The notes beneath the pieces are model-generated. The model made no database searches. It had not been told where the DNA came from and saw only the letters and a program-made list of their open reading frames with translations. Of a stretch of 64,000 bases of DNA, positions 30,685 to 64,000 are shown one piece after another. Positions within the stretch are counted from its first letter, which is position 1, and every line of letters begins with the position of its first letter. Source of the stretch: Owenia fusiformis (Eukaryota; Annelida; Polychaeta; Sabellida; Oweniidae); the NCBI GenBank assembly GCA_903813345.2, contig CAIIXF020000012.1, positions 308,001 through 372,000 on the forward strand, in the 5' to 3' direction. The translations under genes and the position numbers were made by a program.

Positions 30685-31550
30685 AATTATGTTCATTTTT
30701 TCAAGAAAAGAAAGAAGAGACTGTGTATGTATAGCTCCTGTTGTCAGTAAGTTATAAAACATGATGCCTTGGACACCTGCTCAAATGACAGTTGTACTAG
30801 GAGAATATGAAAACACATTCAGAGGTGACTGCCACAGCAATAAAACCAAATAACTTTCTAACCATGCTGTTTTGGCACTTCAGATTTGGCACAAATTATC
30901 CTTATTCAATGTGTGGTAAATTTGAGGAGTTTCATCAAAATCACTCCAGAGACTTTACGGTCATGGTCAAAATGCCTTCTTAAGTCTCCCTGAACCAGGG
31001 TGTTTGACTGCGATTTGAAAGTATTTCAACCATGACAGTGAAGTCCCTGAAGTGATTTTGATTTCACTTTACAGATTTACCATACAGTGAATGAAGATGG
31101 TTTATGCCAAACTTGCGGTTGCAGTCACCCTTGACTGCGTTTTTCATATTTTCCTATTACAACTGTCTTTTGAGCAGGTGTCCAAGGCATCATGTTTTAC
31201 AACTAACCATTTACAGGAGCTATACAGTCTCTTCTTTATTTCCTGAAAATATTAACATAATTGAACCAGTATTTTTCAAGATATAGCAATTTCTTTGGGT
31301 TGCGTTTTTTTAACACCCTGTATGCATTGAATGTTAGGGAACCCTTATGTAGTAATTCAAATGATAATTACAATCAAAACATGAATATTTTATTTTAATT
31401 TAAAGTTCTCAACAATTTTTGTTTTTTAAAACTCAACAGTTTTTAACATTTAACAGTGTATGAAGTTAATATTTATCAAATAGAGCCAAAGTATATCATG
31501 GAAATTCAAAAGAGCACAGAAAGAAATTCCCAGGGATTGTTGATGAGCGG

Positions 31551-31719
31551 GTGATATTATCAGTTATCACACGTTTCAGCATGTGATACAGGAAATATTC
31601 CACGAAAGGTAATACTGTATCATCCACGAAAGCGAAGCTTGAGTGGTGATACATTGTTACCCGAGTGGAATATTTCCTGTATCACATAAGCTGAAACGTG
31701 TGATGACGATTTTATCACA
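31551..31719. mobile_element. Short foldback (hairpin) element
   Basis: TATCACACGTTTCAGCATGT and GATACAGGAAATATTCCAC on the left are mirrored by GTGGAATATTTCCTGTATC and AGCTGAAACGTGTGATGA on the right, with a second inner inverted pair (GTATCATCCACGAAAGC / GTGGTGATAC). A compact 170-bp foldback, possibly a MITE; no target duplication established. Confidence 0.65.
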
Positions 31720-32039
31720 TGTCTAGGAATTTTGAAGCATTTTGATTTGGTCAGTTATGATTGTGTTCAGTACTTCTGGTAACTATTATTTTAATTTTTG
31801 ATTTCGCTTTGAAACAATATGACGTCATACCGTTGTATTCGTACTTGTTTGTGAAATAGTATGACGTCATATTGTTTTCCTTAGCTAGAAGTGATATAAT
31901 CAGTGACGTCACATCGTTGCTATTGATCATCACTGGTTGCCTCTAGTAACGTGTGAGACGGCCGTGTGAGACGGGAAAACTCACACGGTAATCAACCAAT
32001 CAGATTACTGGAATTTTACAGAGCATGTGATAAATATTT

Positions 32040-33300
32040 ATCTCACCTCAGATTTTGATTATATTCCTGCATGTTATTTAAAGGAACACTATACTTAATT
32101 TAGAAGAAAAAAATTCATTGAAACATGTTACTCACACACTCGCTCAAATATGACACAAAGTTTGTTTTGCTTTAATATTGGACCAAGAAAAAAATAACTC
32201 ACATAGAAAAAAGCATTTGAAGTTCAGAGATCATTAGACATGCATGCACATGTTAAACAAAGAGCTGTTGTTGGTGTCCAATGAAAGATAAGGGTTTCAT
32301 CAATACATTGGACATACAATGAAATTTAAATGTAAGTCTATTTTGCAAAAATGTTGAAAATTCCCAAAGTGGGCCTTTAACTATAACACTACTAAGTATG
32401 GAGGGATAATTGATTTCATAAAAGATGATATTTTGAAGAAACCTGCATTTCCTCATCCTCATTATTGTAATGTTTATCAGATATGAACTTGTCCATTATC
32501 AAAAGTGAGAGCATTATCCTTTCATATTCCAAAAATTGATTACATGAAGAATTTTGGTGAATGACATATAAGATGGCAAAATAATAGTGTAGACATCAAC
32601 CAGATTTAACGTGTGTAGATTGATTAACCATATAGAAAATTAATTCTAAAGTTTAAATATTAGAACAGAAACACACATGATTATATCCACATATAAGATT
32701 GTTGATCAAACAGTCAAAGCTCTTGAATGAAATATAAAAACAAGATAATTATTAAATATGTGTTACATTTCATATATTTTTACCTAAAGCTTTGCTTCAT
32801 ATATTATCTTACATAGCATCGCAGACGCTGCACATTCTTAGCATTATAATACAAAATCTACCAAAATACACTTTATTACAATTTTGTCCTTACACCCCTT
32901 TATCTATATCAAATAAACCCATCCAAAGGCTCTTCATGGGAAGAGTCAGCCCCACCAGGGGTGAAAGCATGAACATCAGAGTTGTCCTTTGAGAGCTTGG
33001 TAATAAGTCCATATCAGATTTATATCTGCAAACAGGCAAATTATCCACAATTCTGAAACAGCTATTTTAAGGTTTTACCTAATTGAAAGCAAAGTAAGAG
33101 ATTGCCACATTTTCTAGATGGGCTGATTAAATAAAGAGATGTAAAGATATTCTATACAATTCTTACAATATACATGATGGTATCAACATATATCTTATTT
33201 TAAAAATCAAATATTTGTTATAACGGAGGCTTTACATGAGCTACAAGTCACATGGATGTTCCCAGATCCCCTTTCACCCATTAAATTAAGTCAAAAGGAA
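32040..33300. other. Intergenic DNA, nothing recognised
   Basis: AT-rich sequence between the convergent CLIP1 and ERK genes with no supported ORF, repeat or RNA gene. It might include distal ERK 3' UTR. Confidence 0.5.
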
Positions 33301-33306
33301 TACCCT

Positions 33307-33690
33307 CATACCGGAGTGAGGGTGGCTAAACATGAGCTACCCCCCATCCATGATTGAGGGTGACTAAACATGAGCTACCTTTATCTCAAGTGAAGGTGGC
33401 TAAACATAGCTACCCCCCATCCATGATTGAGGGTGGGTAAACATGAGCTACCTTTATCTCGAGTGAAGGTGGCTAAACATGAGCTACCCCCCATCCATGA
33501 TTGAGGGTGGGTAAACATGAGCTACCTTTATCTCGAGTGAAGGTGGCTAAACATGAGCTACCCCCCATCCATGATTGAGGGTGACTAAACATGAGCTACC
33601 TTTATCTCGAGTGAAGGTGGCTAAACATGAGCTACCCCCCATCCATGATTGAGGGTGACTAAACATGAGCTACCTCCATCCCAGAATAAG
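33307..33690 (+). repeat. Alternating minisatellite (GGCTAAACATGAGCTACC)
   Basis: Two half-units of about 34 bp alternate: one with CCCCCCATCCATGATTGAGG, one with TTTATCTCGAGTGAAGGTGG, both joined by TAAACATGAGCTACC. About 5-6 composite units. Intergenic. Confidence 0.9.
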
Positions 33691-33849
33691 GGTGCATGGC
33701 TGCAGATTTCATGAGACATGTTCAGAGAGAGAAATTTCAAAATCATGGTTTCCCGATGGTATGTGAAACTGAGCCCCTCTGTGTATTGTTTAACAATGAC
33801 TGTGATTGGCATATGATCTCTGCCAGTTGATGACCCATACAACTTTAAT

Positions 33850-35235
33850 CCCTTTCCTATTTGAATGGCTCAAGTGTTACATGTGACCATTGTTTTACAC
33901 TTTGTGATGTCATATAAAACCTGTGATGTCATATAAAGCCAATTTCAATCATGAACACTTCATTGGTTAACTATCTTATCACAATAATCTAGAACAGAGT
34001 TAACTGTGCTGTGTTTGATATGCTACTAGACTGGTCCGCTTTCACATAATAATAAAATTGTGAAACTGGAGCAAAATCAAAGTTTACATTCATCAGTTTT
34101 TATGAATTTTAAGATACAAATAATAAATACATGTATATGATGTACTCAATGTATGTGATTTTAGGTGCTTTTTACACGTGATATCCACAACAATCATTTG
34201 ACATAATATTGATTTACAATGAATATAAAGTGTTTCCTGGTCTACATGTGTTGTGTGTATCACAAGTATAACTATTACTTTAAAGAAAAACTCACTCCAC
34301 TACCAAGCAGTAGATTGAATAATGACTCTCTATTCCTCATTTTCATAATTACCAAAATAATTACAGTACCAGTAAATGATTTCACTTCAACTTAAATATG
34401 AGATTAGCAAAGCAGATGGACACTTGAATTATAATAACAAATTAAGACATAATCCATAATGAAATTCCAATGAGCATTGGCAAACTTAAAGGTAGCGTCC
34501 CATTGCACATCCAGGTTATGAGTTAATTAGTACTAGACCTACTGCACTTATACCTATTTCTACACTATGCTGTGTTTTGTCAGGAAATTCTAGGCTAAAA
34601 TGAACTGTATATTTATGTTTAACATATACACAAAGTGTATCTTCATGAGGGTTCAATGGTAAGAGTAAATAAACAAAATGAAGCTGTTTTTATACAAGAT
34701 AAATAGAGTCTAAATTGTTTCACTTCAACAAGACATGGCACAAAATCATGATTAATAACTAATTCAGAATGAGGCTACATTTCAGAATGAGGCTGTAAAT
34801 TTAAGAATGAAATTCTAAGTAGATATTCAAGTTATTTCAACTTCCATTACTGCAGAAGGCGTCCTCACAGAAAGACAAATCCATGAAACACTAATTGGAT
34901 AAAGTTGTCAATTTTGGCGAATGGATAAGCAAACAAAGCGAAACTGTGTGCATGCTTCCAACGCCATCCGAAGATTTCAAAAAGGGTTCTTCTGCATTCA
35001 AACATCAAAGATGAAGTACAATGCATATATGCTAATTGGAACAAATTTTGCCGATAAGTAATGAAACTTAAATACTATAATTTCAATTTAAGTGCCTTGG
35101 CAACAAGCATGTAATCTGACAGTTTTCAAGCAGACAATCTACTCCTACATGCTCACAATGTAACTCTGGTCAAACATCATTTCCACTGTGTGAATTAAAT
35201 CATGGGCTTACAATAGAAAAGCCCATGAAAGATTA
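33850..35235. other. Intergenic DNA, nothing recognised
   Basis: No supported ORF or RNA gene. A small direct duplication (TGTGATGTCATATAAA) occurs near 33903-33940. Confidence 0.5.
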
Positions 35236-35244
35236 TTTGTGAAT

Positions 35245-35480
35245 ATGTCAGAACTTCCCTTGCAGTCTGAATATATCAGATTCCTTTCCATGCAGTCCAA
35301 ATATATTAGAACTTCCTTTGCAGTCCAAATATATTAGAACTTCCTTTGCAGTCCAAATGTATTAGAACTTCCTTTGCAGTCCAAATATATTAGAACTTCC
35401 TTTGCAGTCCAAATATATTAGAACTTCCTTTGCAGTCCAAATATATTAGAACTTCCTTTGCAGTCCACACATATAAGAAC
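35245..35480 (+). repeat. 28-bp minisatellite, about 8 copies
   Basis: The unit CTTCCTTTGCAGTCCAAATA plus TATTAGAA repeats at a 28-bp period; outer copies are diverged. Followed at about 35570 by a short AT microsatellite. Confidence 0.9.
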
Positions 35481-36103
35481 GTCCTTGCTATTTTATCTCT
35501 TTTACTCTCTAGATAACTTGACCAGAATGGCATTCTAACTCATAAGTATGCATATACTGTATGTATATGTATATAATATATATATATATTTATATATTTG
35601 TATATAATAGTATCTCTAAAGTTTATATATAATTTCATGATCATGCCTTTGTACAGGTATATATAAAATCTACGAGACTGACACTGCTGCACTGGTTTAG
35701 AGAGGAAGTACCAGCTATCCTTGGATCTCAACCCCTCTGTTCGGGGGTCATCAGGTCTTGTGAAATCCATTTAGTTCTGGTACAATCCTCACTCCACATC
35801 ACAACGGGGTGTTCCATCGGTAGGCATTAATCTTGGATCTGATCTGGCCAACTGTTGAGGGGGTGTATCAGGGTTTATTGGTACACCCCACCCCCAATGT
35901 TTCCAGGTACATGTAGAAGCGAGATTGTAAAAGGAATTCTAAATTGGTCTGGAAATAGAGAATACCAATATTAAAACCTGCAAAAAGATAACCAAAAGTA
36001 ATATTGCAGAAGTAACATATCATTACATAAAGAGTATTATCCTACACTTAGTGTACTAAATGTATAATAACATTAAAAAATAAATTTGATATTTATTGGC
36101 AAA

Positions 36104-36210
36104 ATGAATATCCGGAGGATATCGTAACGATATACTCCGGGCGGAGGATATCGTAACGATATCCTCCGGAAAACCCAAAATGCGGAATATATTGTGACGA
36201 TATACTCCGC
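36104..36210. other. Three consecutive GGAGGATATCGT hairpins
   Basis: GGAGGATATCGT-A-ACGATATCCTCC (about 36142-36168) is a perfect palindrome with a one-base loop. It is preceded by a one-mismatch version (GGAGGATATCGTAACGATAT, ACTCC) and followed by GCGGAATATATTGTGACGAT with ATACTCCGC. They lie just downstream of the ERK minisatellite in the gene direction. Confidence 0.75.
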
Positions 36211-39200
36211 TTGTTGATTTCCCGTAGGATAACTTTTACAAGTTCAGGCTTTGTAACTTGAATTTTTGGCTTACATATATGAACAAGGCTATAGCTAACC
36301 ATCAGCTTGCATTTGCTTAATTTGAACAATTGATTTACACATGTGAACAAGTCTATAGCTAACCATCAGCTTGCATTTGCTTAATTTGAACAATTGACTT
36401 ACACATGTGAACAAGTCTATAGCTAACCATCAGCTTGCATTTGCTTAATTTGAACAATTGACTTACACATGTGAACAAGTCTATAGCTAACCATCAGCTT
36501 GCATTTGCTTAATTTGAACAGTTGACTTACACATGTGAACAAGTCTATAGCTAACCATCAGTTTGCATTTGCTTAATTTGAACAATTGACTCACACATGT
36601 GAACAAGTCTATAGCTAACCATCAGCTTGCATTTGCTTAATTTGAACAATTGAATTACACATGTGAATAAGTCTATAGCTAACCATCAACTTGCATTTGC
36701 TTAATTTGAACAATTGACTTACACATGTGAACAAGTCTATAGCTAACCATCAGCTTGCATTTGCTTAATTTGGACAATTGACTTACACATGTGGACAAGT
36801 CTATAGCTAACCATCAGCTTGCATTTGCTTAATTTGAACAGTTGACTTACACATGTGAACAAGTCTATAGCTAACCATCAGCTTGCATTTGCTTAATTTG
36901 AATAGTTGACTTACACATGTGAACAAGTCTATAGCTAACCATCAGCTTGCATTTGCTTAATTTGAACAATTGACTTACACATGTGAACAAGTCTATAGCT
37001 AACCATCAGTTTGCATTTGCTTAATTTGAACAATTGACTTACACATGTGAACAAGTCTATAGCTAACCATCAGCTTGCATTTGCTTAATTTGAACAATTG
37101 ACTTACACATGTGAACAAGTCTATAGCTAACCATCAGCTTGCATTTGCTTAATTTGAACAGTTGACTTACACATGTGAACAAGTCTATAGCTTATCATCA
37201 CTTTGCATTTGCTTAATTTGAACAATTGACTTACACATGTGAACAAGTCTATAGCTAACCATCAGCTTGCATTTGCTTAATTTGAACAATTGACTTACAC
37301 ATGTGAACAAGTCTATAGCTAACCATCAGCTTGCATTTGCTTAATTTGAACAATTGACTTACACATGTGAACAAGTCTATAGCTAACCATCAGCTTGCAT
37401 TTGCTTAATTTGAACAATTGACTTACACATGTGAACAAGTCTATAGCTAACCATCAGTTTGCATTTGCTTAATTTGAACAATTGACTCACACTTGTGAAC
37501 AAGTCTATAGCTAACCATCAGCTTGCATTTGCTTAATTTGGACAATTGACTTACACATGTGAACAAGTCTATAGCTAACCATCAGCTTGCATTTGCTTAA
37601 TTTGAACAATTGACTTACACATGTGAACAAGTCTATAGCTAACCATCAGCTTGCATTTACTTAATTTGAACAGTTGACTTACACATGTGAACAAGTCTAT
37701 AGCTAACCATCAGCTTGCATTTGCTTAATTTGAACAATTGACTTACACATGTGAACAAGTCTATAGCTAACCATCAGCTTGCATTTGCTTAATTTGAACA
37801 GTTGACTTACACATGTGAACAAGTCTATAGCTAACCATCAGCTTGCATTTGCTTAATTTGAACAATTGACTTACACATGTGAACAAGTCTATAGCTAACC
37901 ATCAGCTTGCATTTGCTTAATTTGAACAGTTGACTTACACATGTGAACAAGTCTATAGCTAACCATCAGTTTGCATTTGCTTAATTTGAACAATTGACTC
38001 ACACATGTGAACAAGTCTATAGCTAACCATCAGCTTGCATTTGCTTAATTTGAACAGTTGACTTACACATGTGAACAAGTCTATAGCTAACCATCAGCTT
38101 GCATTTGCTTAATTTGAACAATTGACTTACACATGTGAACAAGTCTGTAGCTAACCATCAGTTTGCATTTGCTTAATTTGAACAATTGACTCACACATGT
38201 GAACAAGTCTATAGCTAACCATCAGCTTGCATTTGCTTAATTTGGACAATTGACTTACACATGTGAACAAGTCTATAGCTAACCATCAGCTTGCATTTGC
38301 TTAATTTGAACAATTGACTTACACATGTGAACAAGTCTATAGCTAACCATCAGCTTGCATTTACTTAATTTGAACAGTTGACTTACACATGTGAACAAGT
38401 CTATAGCTAACCATCAGCTTGCATTTGCTTAATTTGAACAATTGACTTACACATGTGAACAAGTCTATAGCTAACCATCAGTTTGCATTTGCTTAATTTG
38501 AACAATTGACTTACACATGTGAACAAGTCTATAGCTAACCATCAGCTTGCATTTGCTTAATTTGAACAATTGACTTACACATGTGAACAAGTCTATAGCT
38601 AACCATCAGCTTGCATTTGCTTAATTTGAACAGTTGACTTACACATGTGAACAAGTCTATAGCTAACCATCAGTTTGCATTTGCTTAATTTGAACAATTG
38701 ACTCACACATGTGAACAAGTCTATAGCTAACCATCAGCTTGCATTTGCTTAATTTGAACAGTTGACTTACACATGTGAACAAGTCTATAGCTAACCATCA
38801 GCTTGCATTTGCTTAATTTGAACAATTGACTTACACATGTGAACAAGTCTAAAGCTAACCATCAGCTTAGAACAATTGACTCACACATGTGAACAAGTCT
38901 ATAGCTAACCATCAGCTTGCATTTACTTAATTTGAACAGTTGACTTACACATGTGAACAAGTCTATAGCTAACCATCAGCTTGCATTTGCTTAATTTGAA
39001 CAATTGACTTACACATGTGAACAAGTCTATAGCTAACCATCAGTTTGCATTTGCTTAATTTGAACAATTGACTTACACATGTGAACAAGTCTATAGCTAA
39101 CCATCAGCTTGCATTTGCTTAATTTGAACAATTGACTTACACATGTGAACAAGTCTATAGCTAACCATCAGCTTGCATTTGCTTAATTTGAACAGTTGAC

Positions 39201-39602
39201 TTACACATGTGAACAAGTCTATAGCTAACCATCAGTTTGCATTTGCTTAATTTGAACAATTGACTCACACATGTGAACAAGTCTATAGCTAACCATCAGC
39301 TTTCATTTGCTTAATTTGAACAATTGACTTACACATGTGAACAAGTCTATAGCTGCCCATCAGCTTGCATTTGCTTAATTTGAACAATTGACTTACACAT
39401 GTGAACAAGTCTAAAGCTAACCATCAGCTTGCATTTGCTTAATTTGAACAATTGACTTACACATGTGAACAAGTCTATAGCTAACCATCAGCTTGCATTT
39501 GCTTAATTTGAACAATTGACTTACACATGTGAACAAGTCTATAGCTAACCATCAGCTTGCATTTGCTTAATTTGAACAGTTGACTTACACATGTGAACAA
39601 GT

Positions 39603-60002
<20,400 letters not shown>

Positions 60003-61727
60003 ACATACCTGCCAACCTACCGTATTTTTACGGGAATCTACCGTAAATTTTTCGTTTTTCCGTAAAAAAATGACAAACTACCGTAAAAAAATACCATTTT
60101 TTCCCCGTAAAAACGCCCGTAAAAAAATCTACCGTATTTTTCTCGTAATCTACCGTAAATTTTCTTTTTAAAAAACTCGTTTATTCCATGAGAACGGCCG
60201 TAAAATCTACCGTAAATTTTTAAAAATCTACCGTAAATTTTCGAAAATCTACCGTATTTCTGCTAAAATCAACAGTATTTTTGTTCAAACTACCGTAAAA
60301 TTTCCCGTTATTGTTGGGAAATGCTGGAAAATTGAAGTCTTCCTATACTGTCCCTGTAATATTCCTTCACCAACCCGAATATAAATAGGTATCGGCAGGT
60401 CATGCTCATAACAGATTATTTTTGAAAGACAATTGATCTGTACGTATTTTCTATTTGTGCCAGACAAACACATTGATATCATTAGAGACTTGCGAGTGAA
60501 CAAATCAATGTTTAATACCATATGATTCCAATGTTATATGAACATTATGTCTGTCCTTTCAATTCGTTAAAGTGATAGATCATCTAAGATGGTGAGTAAA
60601 AACGTGTAAAATCCATATTTTGTACTTCAGTAAATGTTTCATTCATGGTATTTCCAAACATCCTGATATCTAAAAAAAACTGGTTAGAAGGTGAATAAAA
60701 GTGGAGATATGAATATTATGTTCGTATTTGAATCAATCTAGATTTATTGTAAAAGAGTTGTATTCATATACAATGTACTTGTATAAATGTACTTGTACAT
60801 TTTGCTGAAACATTAAAATCCAAAGTTGCTGTCAGTCCTTTGTAGGCATGGTAAATGAAGAATAAAAAGTGTTGAGTCTCTATTTATTCTTGAAAATAGT
60901 ATCTATTTTTTCTTGAAAATAATAGTTTCGTATAATTCTCAGGTGGTAGTTCTGCTTTACAAACTGTAATTATCAAAAGCACTCTTGCAGTAAAATATGT
61001 ATTCACAATAACAACAACAATATGACCACGTAAACATTGTATTAATATAGAAAACCGCATTGTATAAAGGTTTAACTACCACATTTTTCAAAATCTACCG
61101 AAAAATACCGCATTTTGGCAAATCTTCCGCAAAAGTACCAGTTTTTCAAAAAATTACCGTAAAAACTACTGCAATTTTCAAAATCTACCGTAAAACTACC
61201 GCATTTTTTCAAAATCTTCCGCAAAAGTACCGTTTTTTCAAAAAATTACCGTAAAAACTTCCGCAATTTTCAAAATCTACCGTAAAACTACCGCATTTTT
61301 TCAGAATCTTTCGCAAAACTACCGGTTTTTCAAAAAACTACCGTAAAAACTACCGCATTTTTTAAAATCTACCGTAAAACTACCGCATTTTTTCTAAATC
61401 TTCCGCAAAACTACCGCTTATTTCAAATTTCTACCGCAAAATTACACTCTTTTCAAAAATCTACCCAAAACCTCTGAAACTACAGTATTTTTTAAAAATC
61501 TACCGCAAAACCTACCGTATTTTTTAAATCTACCGCAAAAACTACCGTTTTTTTAAAAATCTACCGCAAAACCTACCGTCTTTTTCTAAAATCTACCGCA
61601 AAAACTACCGCAATTTTGTCGAAAAATACCGCAAAAACTACCGTATTTTGAAAAATTCTACCGCAAAAATACAGCAATTTTAAAAAAATCTACCGCAAAA
61701 TTTTGGTCTTAGGTTGGCAGGTATGTC
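60003..61727. mobile_element. TIR element filled with CTACCGTAAA words
   Basis: ACATACCTGCCAACCTA at the left and TAGGTTGGCAGGTATGT at the right are perfect 17-nt inverted repeats. CAA adjoins both outer ends (possible 3-bp duplication). Dozens of CTACCGTAAA / CTACCGCAAA words fill both ends (60010-60300 and 61065-61700) around a plain AT-rich core. No transposase frame. Probably a non-autonomous transposon with internal satellite expansion. Confidence 0.82.
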
Positions 61728-61734
61728 AAAGGGG

Positions 61735-62255
61735 TGGGGCAGTCATTTGAAAATCATAAATGGAGGTATGCCAAGTTTAAATCACCATATTTTGAAGACA
61801 TACTCTCTTTTTATTAAATCATTAACTAGTTATCTGAAGTACCATTACAGACAAAATATATGATAAATGATACCAGTGAGTCTATTTCCAGGGAAATCTT
61901 TATAGTGGCACATTTATCAAAAATTCTGTGGCGACCCCTTCTCAACTACCAACTGATATCATACATACTAGGGTAGTAGTTTAACATTTAGAAATAGGTT
62001 GACCTTACTCATAGGCACAAAAAATGAGAAATAGATACAATTTTAGAACTATAAATTACACTTGAAGTTTGTTCAGTGCTCAAAGCCCCTGAATAAAATA
62101 TAGCAGTGTATAAGTAATTGGAGCCCCTGAATAAAATACAGTAGTGTATATGTAATTGGAGGTCCAGTCCATTAGATGGCAAAAGGGGCAAATTGAACCA
62201 CCTATGAGGCATGCTCCTGTTCTTCACATGTCTAAACCCTGTCTAAATGGGACAT
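61735..62255 (-). other. ERK first-intron DNA, nothing recognised
   Basis: Apart from a short direct duplication (CCCCTGAATAAAATA at about 62087 and 62126), nothing is supported here. Confidence 0.5.
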
Positions 62256-62261
62256 CTGTGG

Positions 62262-62812
62262 TACCTCTAAAAAGTGTTCCATTTGGGAGGTGTTCCACTT
62301 AGAGAGGTTCATTTAACATTAATCAGTTGGTGTTGGAACTCTAAAAAGTGTTCCACTTGGGAGGTGTTCCACTTATAGAGGTTCATTTAACATTAATCAG
62401 TTGGTGTTGGAACTCTAAAAAGTGTTCCACTTGGGAGGTGTTCCACTAATAGAGGTTCATTTAACATTAATCAGTTGGTGTTGGAACTCTAAAAAGTGTT
62501 CCACTTGGGAGGTGTTCCACTAATAGAGGTTCATTTAACATTAATCAGTTGGTGTCGAAACTCTAAAAAGTGTTCCACTTGGGAGGTGTTCCACTTATAG
62601 AGGTTAATTTAACATTAATCAGTTGGTGTTGGAACTCTAAAAAGTGTTCCACTTGGGAGGTGTTCCACTTATAGAGGTTCATTTAACATTAATCAGTTGG
62701 TGTTGGAACTCTAAAAAGTGTTCCACTTGGGAGGTGTTCCACTTATAGAGGTTCATTTAACATTAATCAGTTGGTGTTGGAACTCTGAATAATGTTCCAC
62801 TTCTAGAAATGT
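62262..62812 (+). repeat. 74-bp minisatellite, about 7 copies
   Basis: The unit GTTGGTGTTGGAACTCTAAA, AAGTGTTCCACTTGGGAGGT, GTTCCACTTATAGAGGTTCA, TTTAACATTAATCA repeats at 74 bp. Very similar copies. Confidence 0.95.
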
Positions 62813-62829
62813 TCCACTTTACAGGTTTC

Positions 62830-64000
62830 ACTGTCTGTGTGTAGATTACATATTTTTGATGTACTATTTAGGGGAGTTGTGCTTATAGAAGAAAAAGGGT
62901 TGAGTTCATATCTTGTAAATGAAATATTACCAGGAAATGGAAGAATCAAGATGATCCCAGTCTGCATAAGCATAAGGGCAACTTGCCTCAAAGCTACAGA
63001 TCTGGTGCTGCTTCATCAAAAGGGATATTCCCTCTTTTTTACATTTGCCAAATGGGAAAACATATACAGCTGTATGTGTTTTGAAGAGAATTGTAAACAA
63101 ATATGTGTTCAAATATGTGACCTCATTTGACATTGGACAGTTTATGTATAACTTTTTTCTGAAAATCATGTATGTTAAATGTTGATTTGCAGGTTAGCAC
63201 GAATCTTTTATGCCATGGGGCCCATCCTCCCCTCCTCCTTGGGTAGGCCCGAAATATTATTTTCCGTGCAAGAGCAGAATTGTTTTCCTCACTTAAAATG
63301 TGCCCCCCCTTGTTAGCTTCTGGATGCGCTAGTAGGCCCTGACAAAATGAATTTGTAGATTCTTAAATGAGCGCAGTAACATTTTTAAATTGTACCCTGC
63401 ACAGTCTAGTAATAAACGACCCTCTGCCTAGTATATACTATATACAGTTTAACAGTCCCGCCCCAACGACAGATACCAAATTAGTGATCTGCGATATTGC
63501 CGGAAGTACCGTTACGGTGGCATTCTGGCCTAATGTCAGCACTGAAATTCCAATACCGGTTACCGGAATATCTAAAGAATCAATTAGACTTACCAGAAAT
63601 CGCAAGATTAAGTGTTTAACATTGATAAAAAGTGAAGAAAAGTAATCTTTTCACATCGGAAATATTTTCATTTTCTTTTTGTCTCCTTTTTGAAAAGTTA
63701 TGGGCGCCACCTGGCAAGCGGAAGAAATATTTTTCATTTTTCAATTTGAGGAATGACTACGTTAAATAGCTGGCTTCTTAATTCAATGCAGAAATTATCG
63801 ATAATCAGGTAAGACATTGATAAATCATGACTATAAACTGCATTTGTATGAAAGGGACCAAATTCACCACCAAAAACTTTGGCAAAATCTAAACTCAGTC
63901 ACAGAAATGTACGAATTCTCGAATGCAGACCCAAAACCATGGTATTCGGTAACGGTAAAGTATAGAATTGCGGTAATACTGGCACCAGTTTTCACTACCA
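62830..64000. other. Right end of window, nothing recognised
   Basis: No ERK N-terminal exon (no GEGAYG-type sequence on the - strand). A 92-codon + strand frame (63367-63645) has slightly lower AT content but no recognisable domain. Confidence 0.4.

Larger units (their letters stand above)
30099..31320. mobile_element. Inverted-repeat element containing a nested MITE
   Basis: The left arm starts AAAAAACGCAACCCAAAGAA and the right arm ends TTCTTTGGGTTGCGTTTTTT then AACACCCTG followed by TA at 31321. The left arm contains a roughly 190-bp tandem duplication (CTTGGAAAATACTAATCCAA and CTTGGAAAATACTAATTCAA). MITE copy 4 sits in the second of these. The left extreme end is degraded. No transposase frame. 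The ACACCCTGTA end resembles the TA-flanked element at 43.7 kb. Confidence 0.7.

Noticed and set aside
63367-63645. 92-codon + strand frame near the right end
   Set aside because: No recognisable domain, no splice context, and antisense to the expected ERK first intron; kept only as unrecognised sequence.

Overview
The window is eukaryotic nuclear DNA: AT-rich, with two intron-rich genes whose exons are joined by GT-AG (one GC-AG) introns and which together supply only a small share of the sequence. The rest is introns and intergenic DNA with many minisatellites and short non-autonomous DNA transposons. Both proteins are animal families. The ERK sequence ([19 protein letters not shown]) looks like a protostome, and a mollusc or other lophotrochozoan is my best guess. 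A mollusc-like dispersed repeat ending in a GACAGACGGACAGAC tract at about 50.3 kb agrees with that. The species cannot be fixed from the sequence alone.

Left half, + strand: 22 exons (3100-26447) encode about 961 residues of the coiled coil and C-terminus of CLIP1 (CLIP-170, a microtubule plus-end protein), ending in two CCHC zinc knuckles and the ETF tail. The N-terminal CAP-Gly exons lie before the window. Right half, - strand: eight constitutive exon positions (59377 down to 39603) encode the ERK-type MAP kinase from the ATP-binding lysine to the stop codon. The glycine-rich-loop exon lies past the right edge. The two genes converge on an intergenic stretch (about 27-36 kb) holding transposon copies and tandem repeats. 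No bacterial, CRISPR, tRNA or rRNA features were seen.

Three points stand out. (1) The ERK gene carries two alternative versions of one 56-nt exon (52935-52990 and 51087-51142). They have identical length and phase, both open, both with good splice sites; including both or neither shifts the frame, so they should be mutually exclusive. (2) At least six minisatellites or short tandem duplications are built from exon/intron or exon/3'UTR boundaries, so they multiply splice donors or acceptors. Two of them (CLIP1 exons 4 and 18) do so in frame, in steps of 14 and 22 codons. (3) A 433-bp inverted-repeat element with 3-bp target duplications is present four times, and every copy keeps a perfect CTCF-type core, CCACYAGGTGGC.

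Other mobile DNA includes a hAT-type MITE with a perfect 8-bp target duplication splitting a 39-bp minisatellite, an 851-bp near-perfect foldback, a TA-flanked element with long inverted ends, and a 1.7-kb terminal-inverted-repeat element whose interior is made of CTACCGTAAA-like words. Large arrays occur at 6.4-7.4 kb (25 bp), 13.5-14.9 kb (70 bp), 36.2-39.6 kb (64 bp), 45.3-46.9 kb (91 bp) and 54.0-58.0 kb (77 bp).
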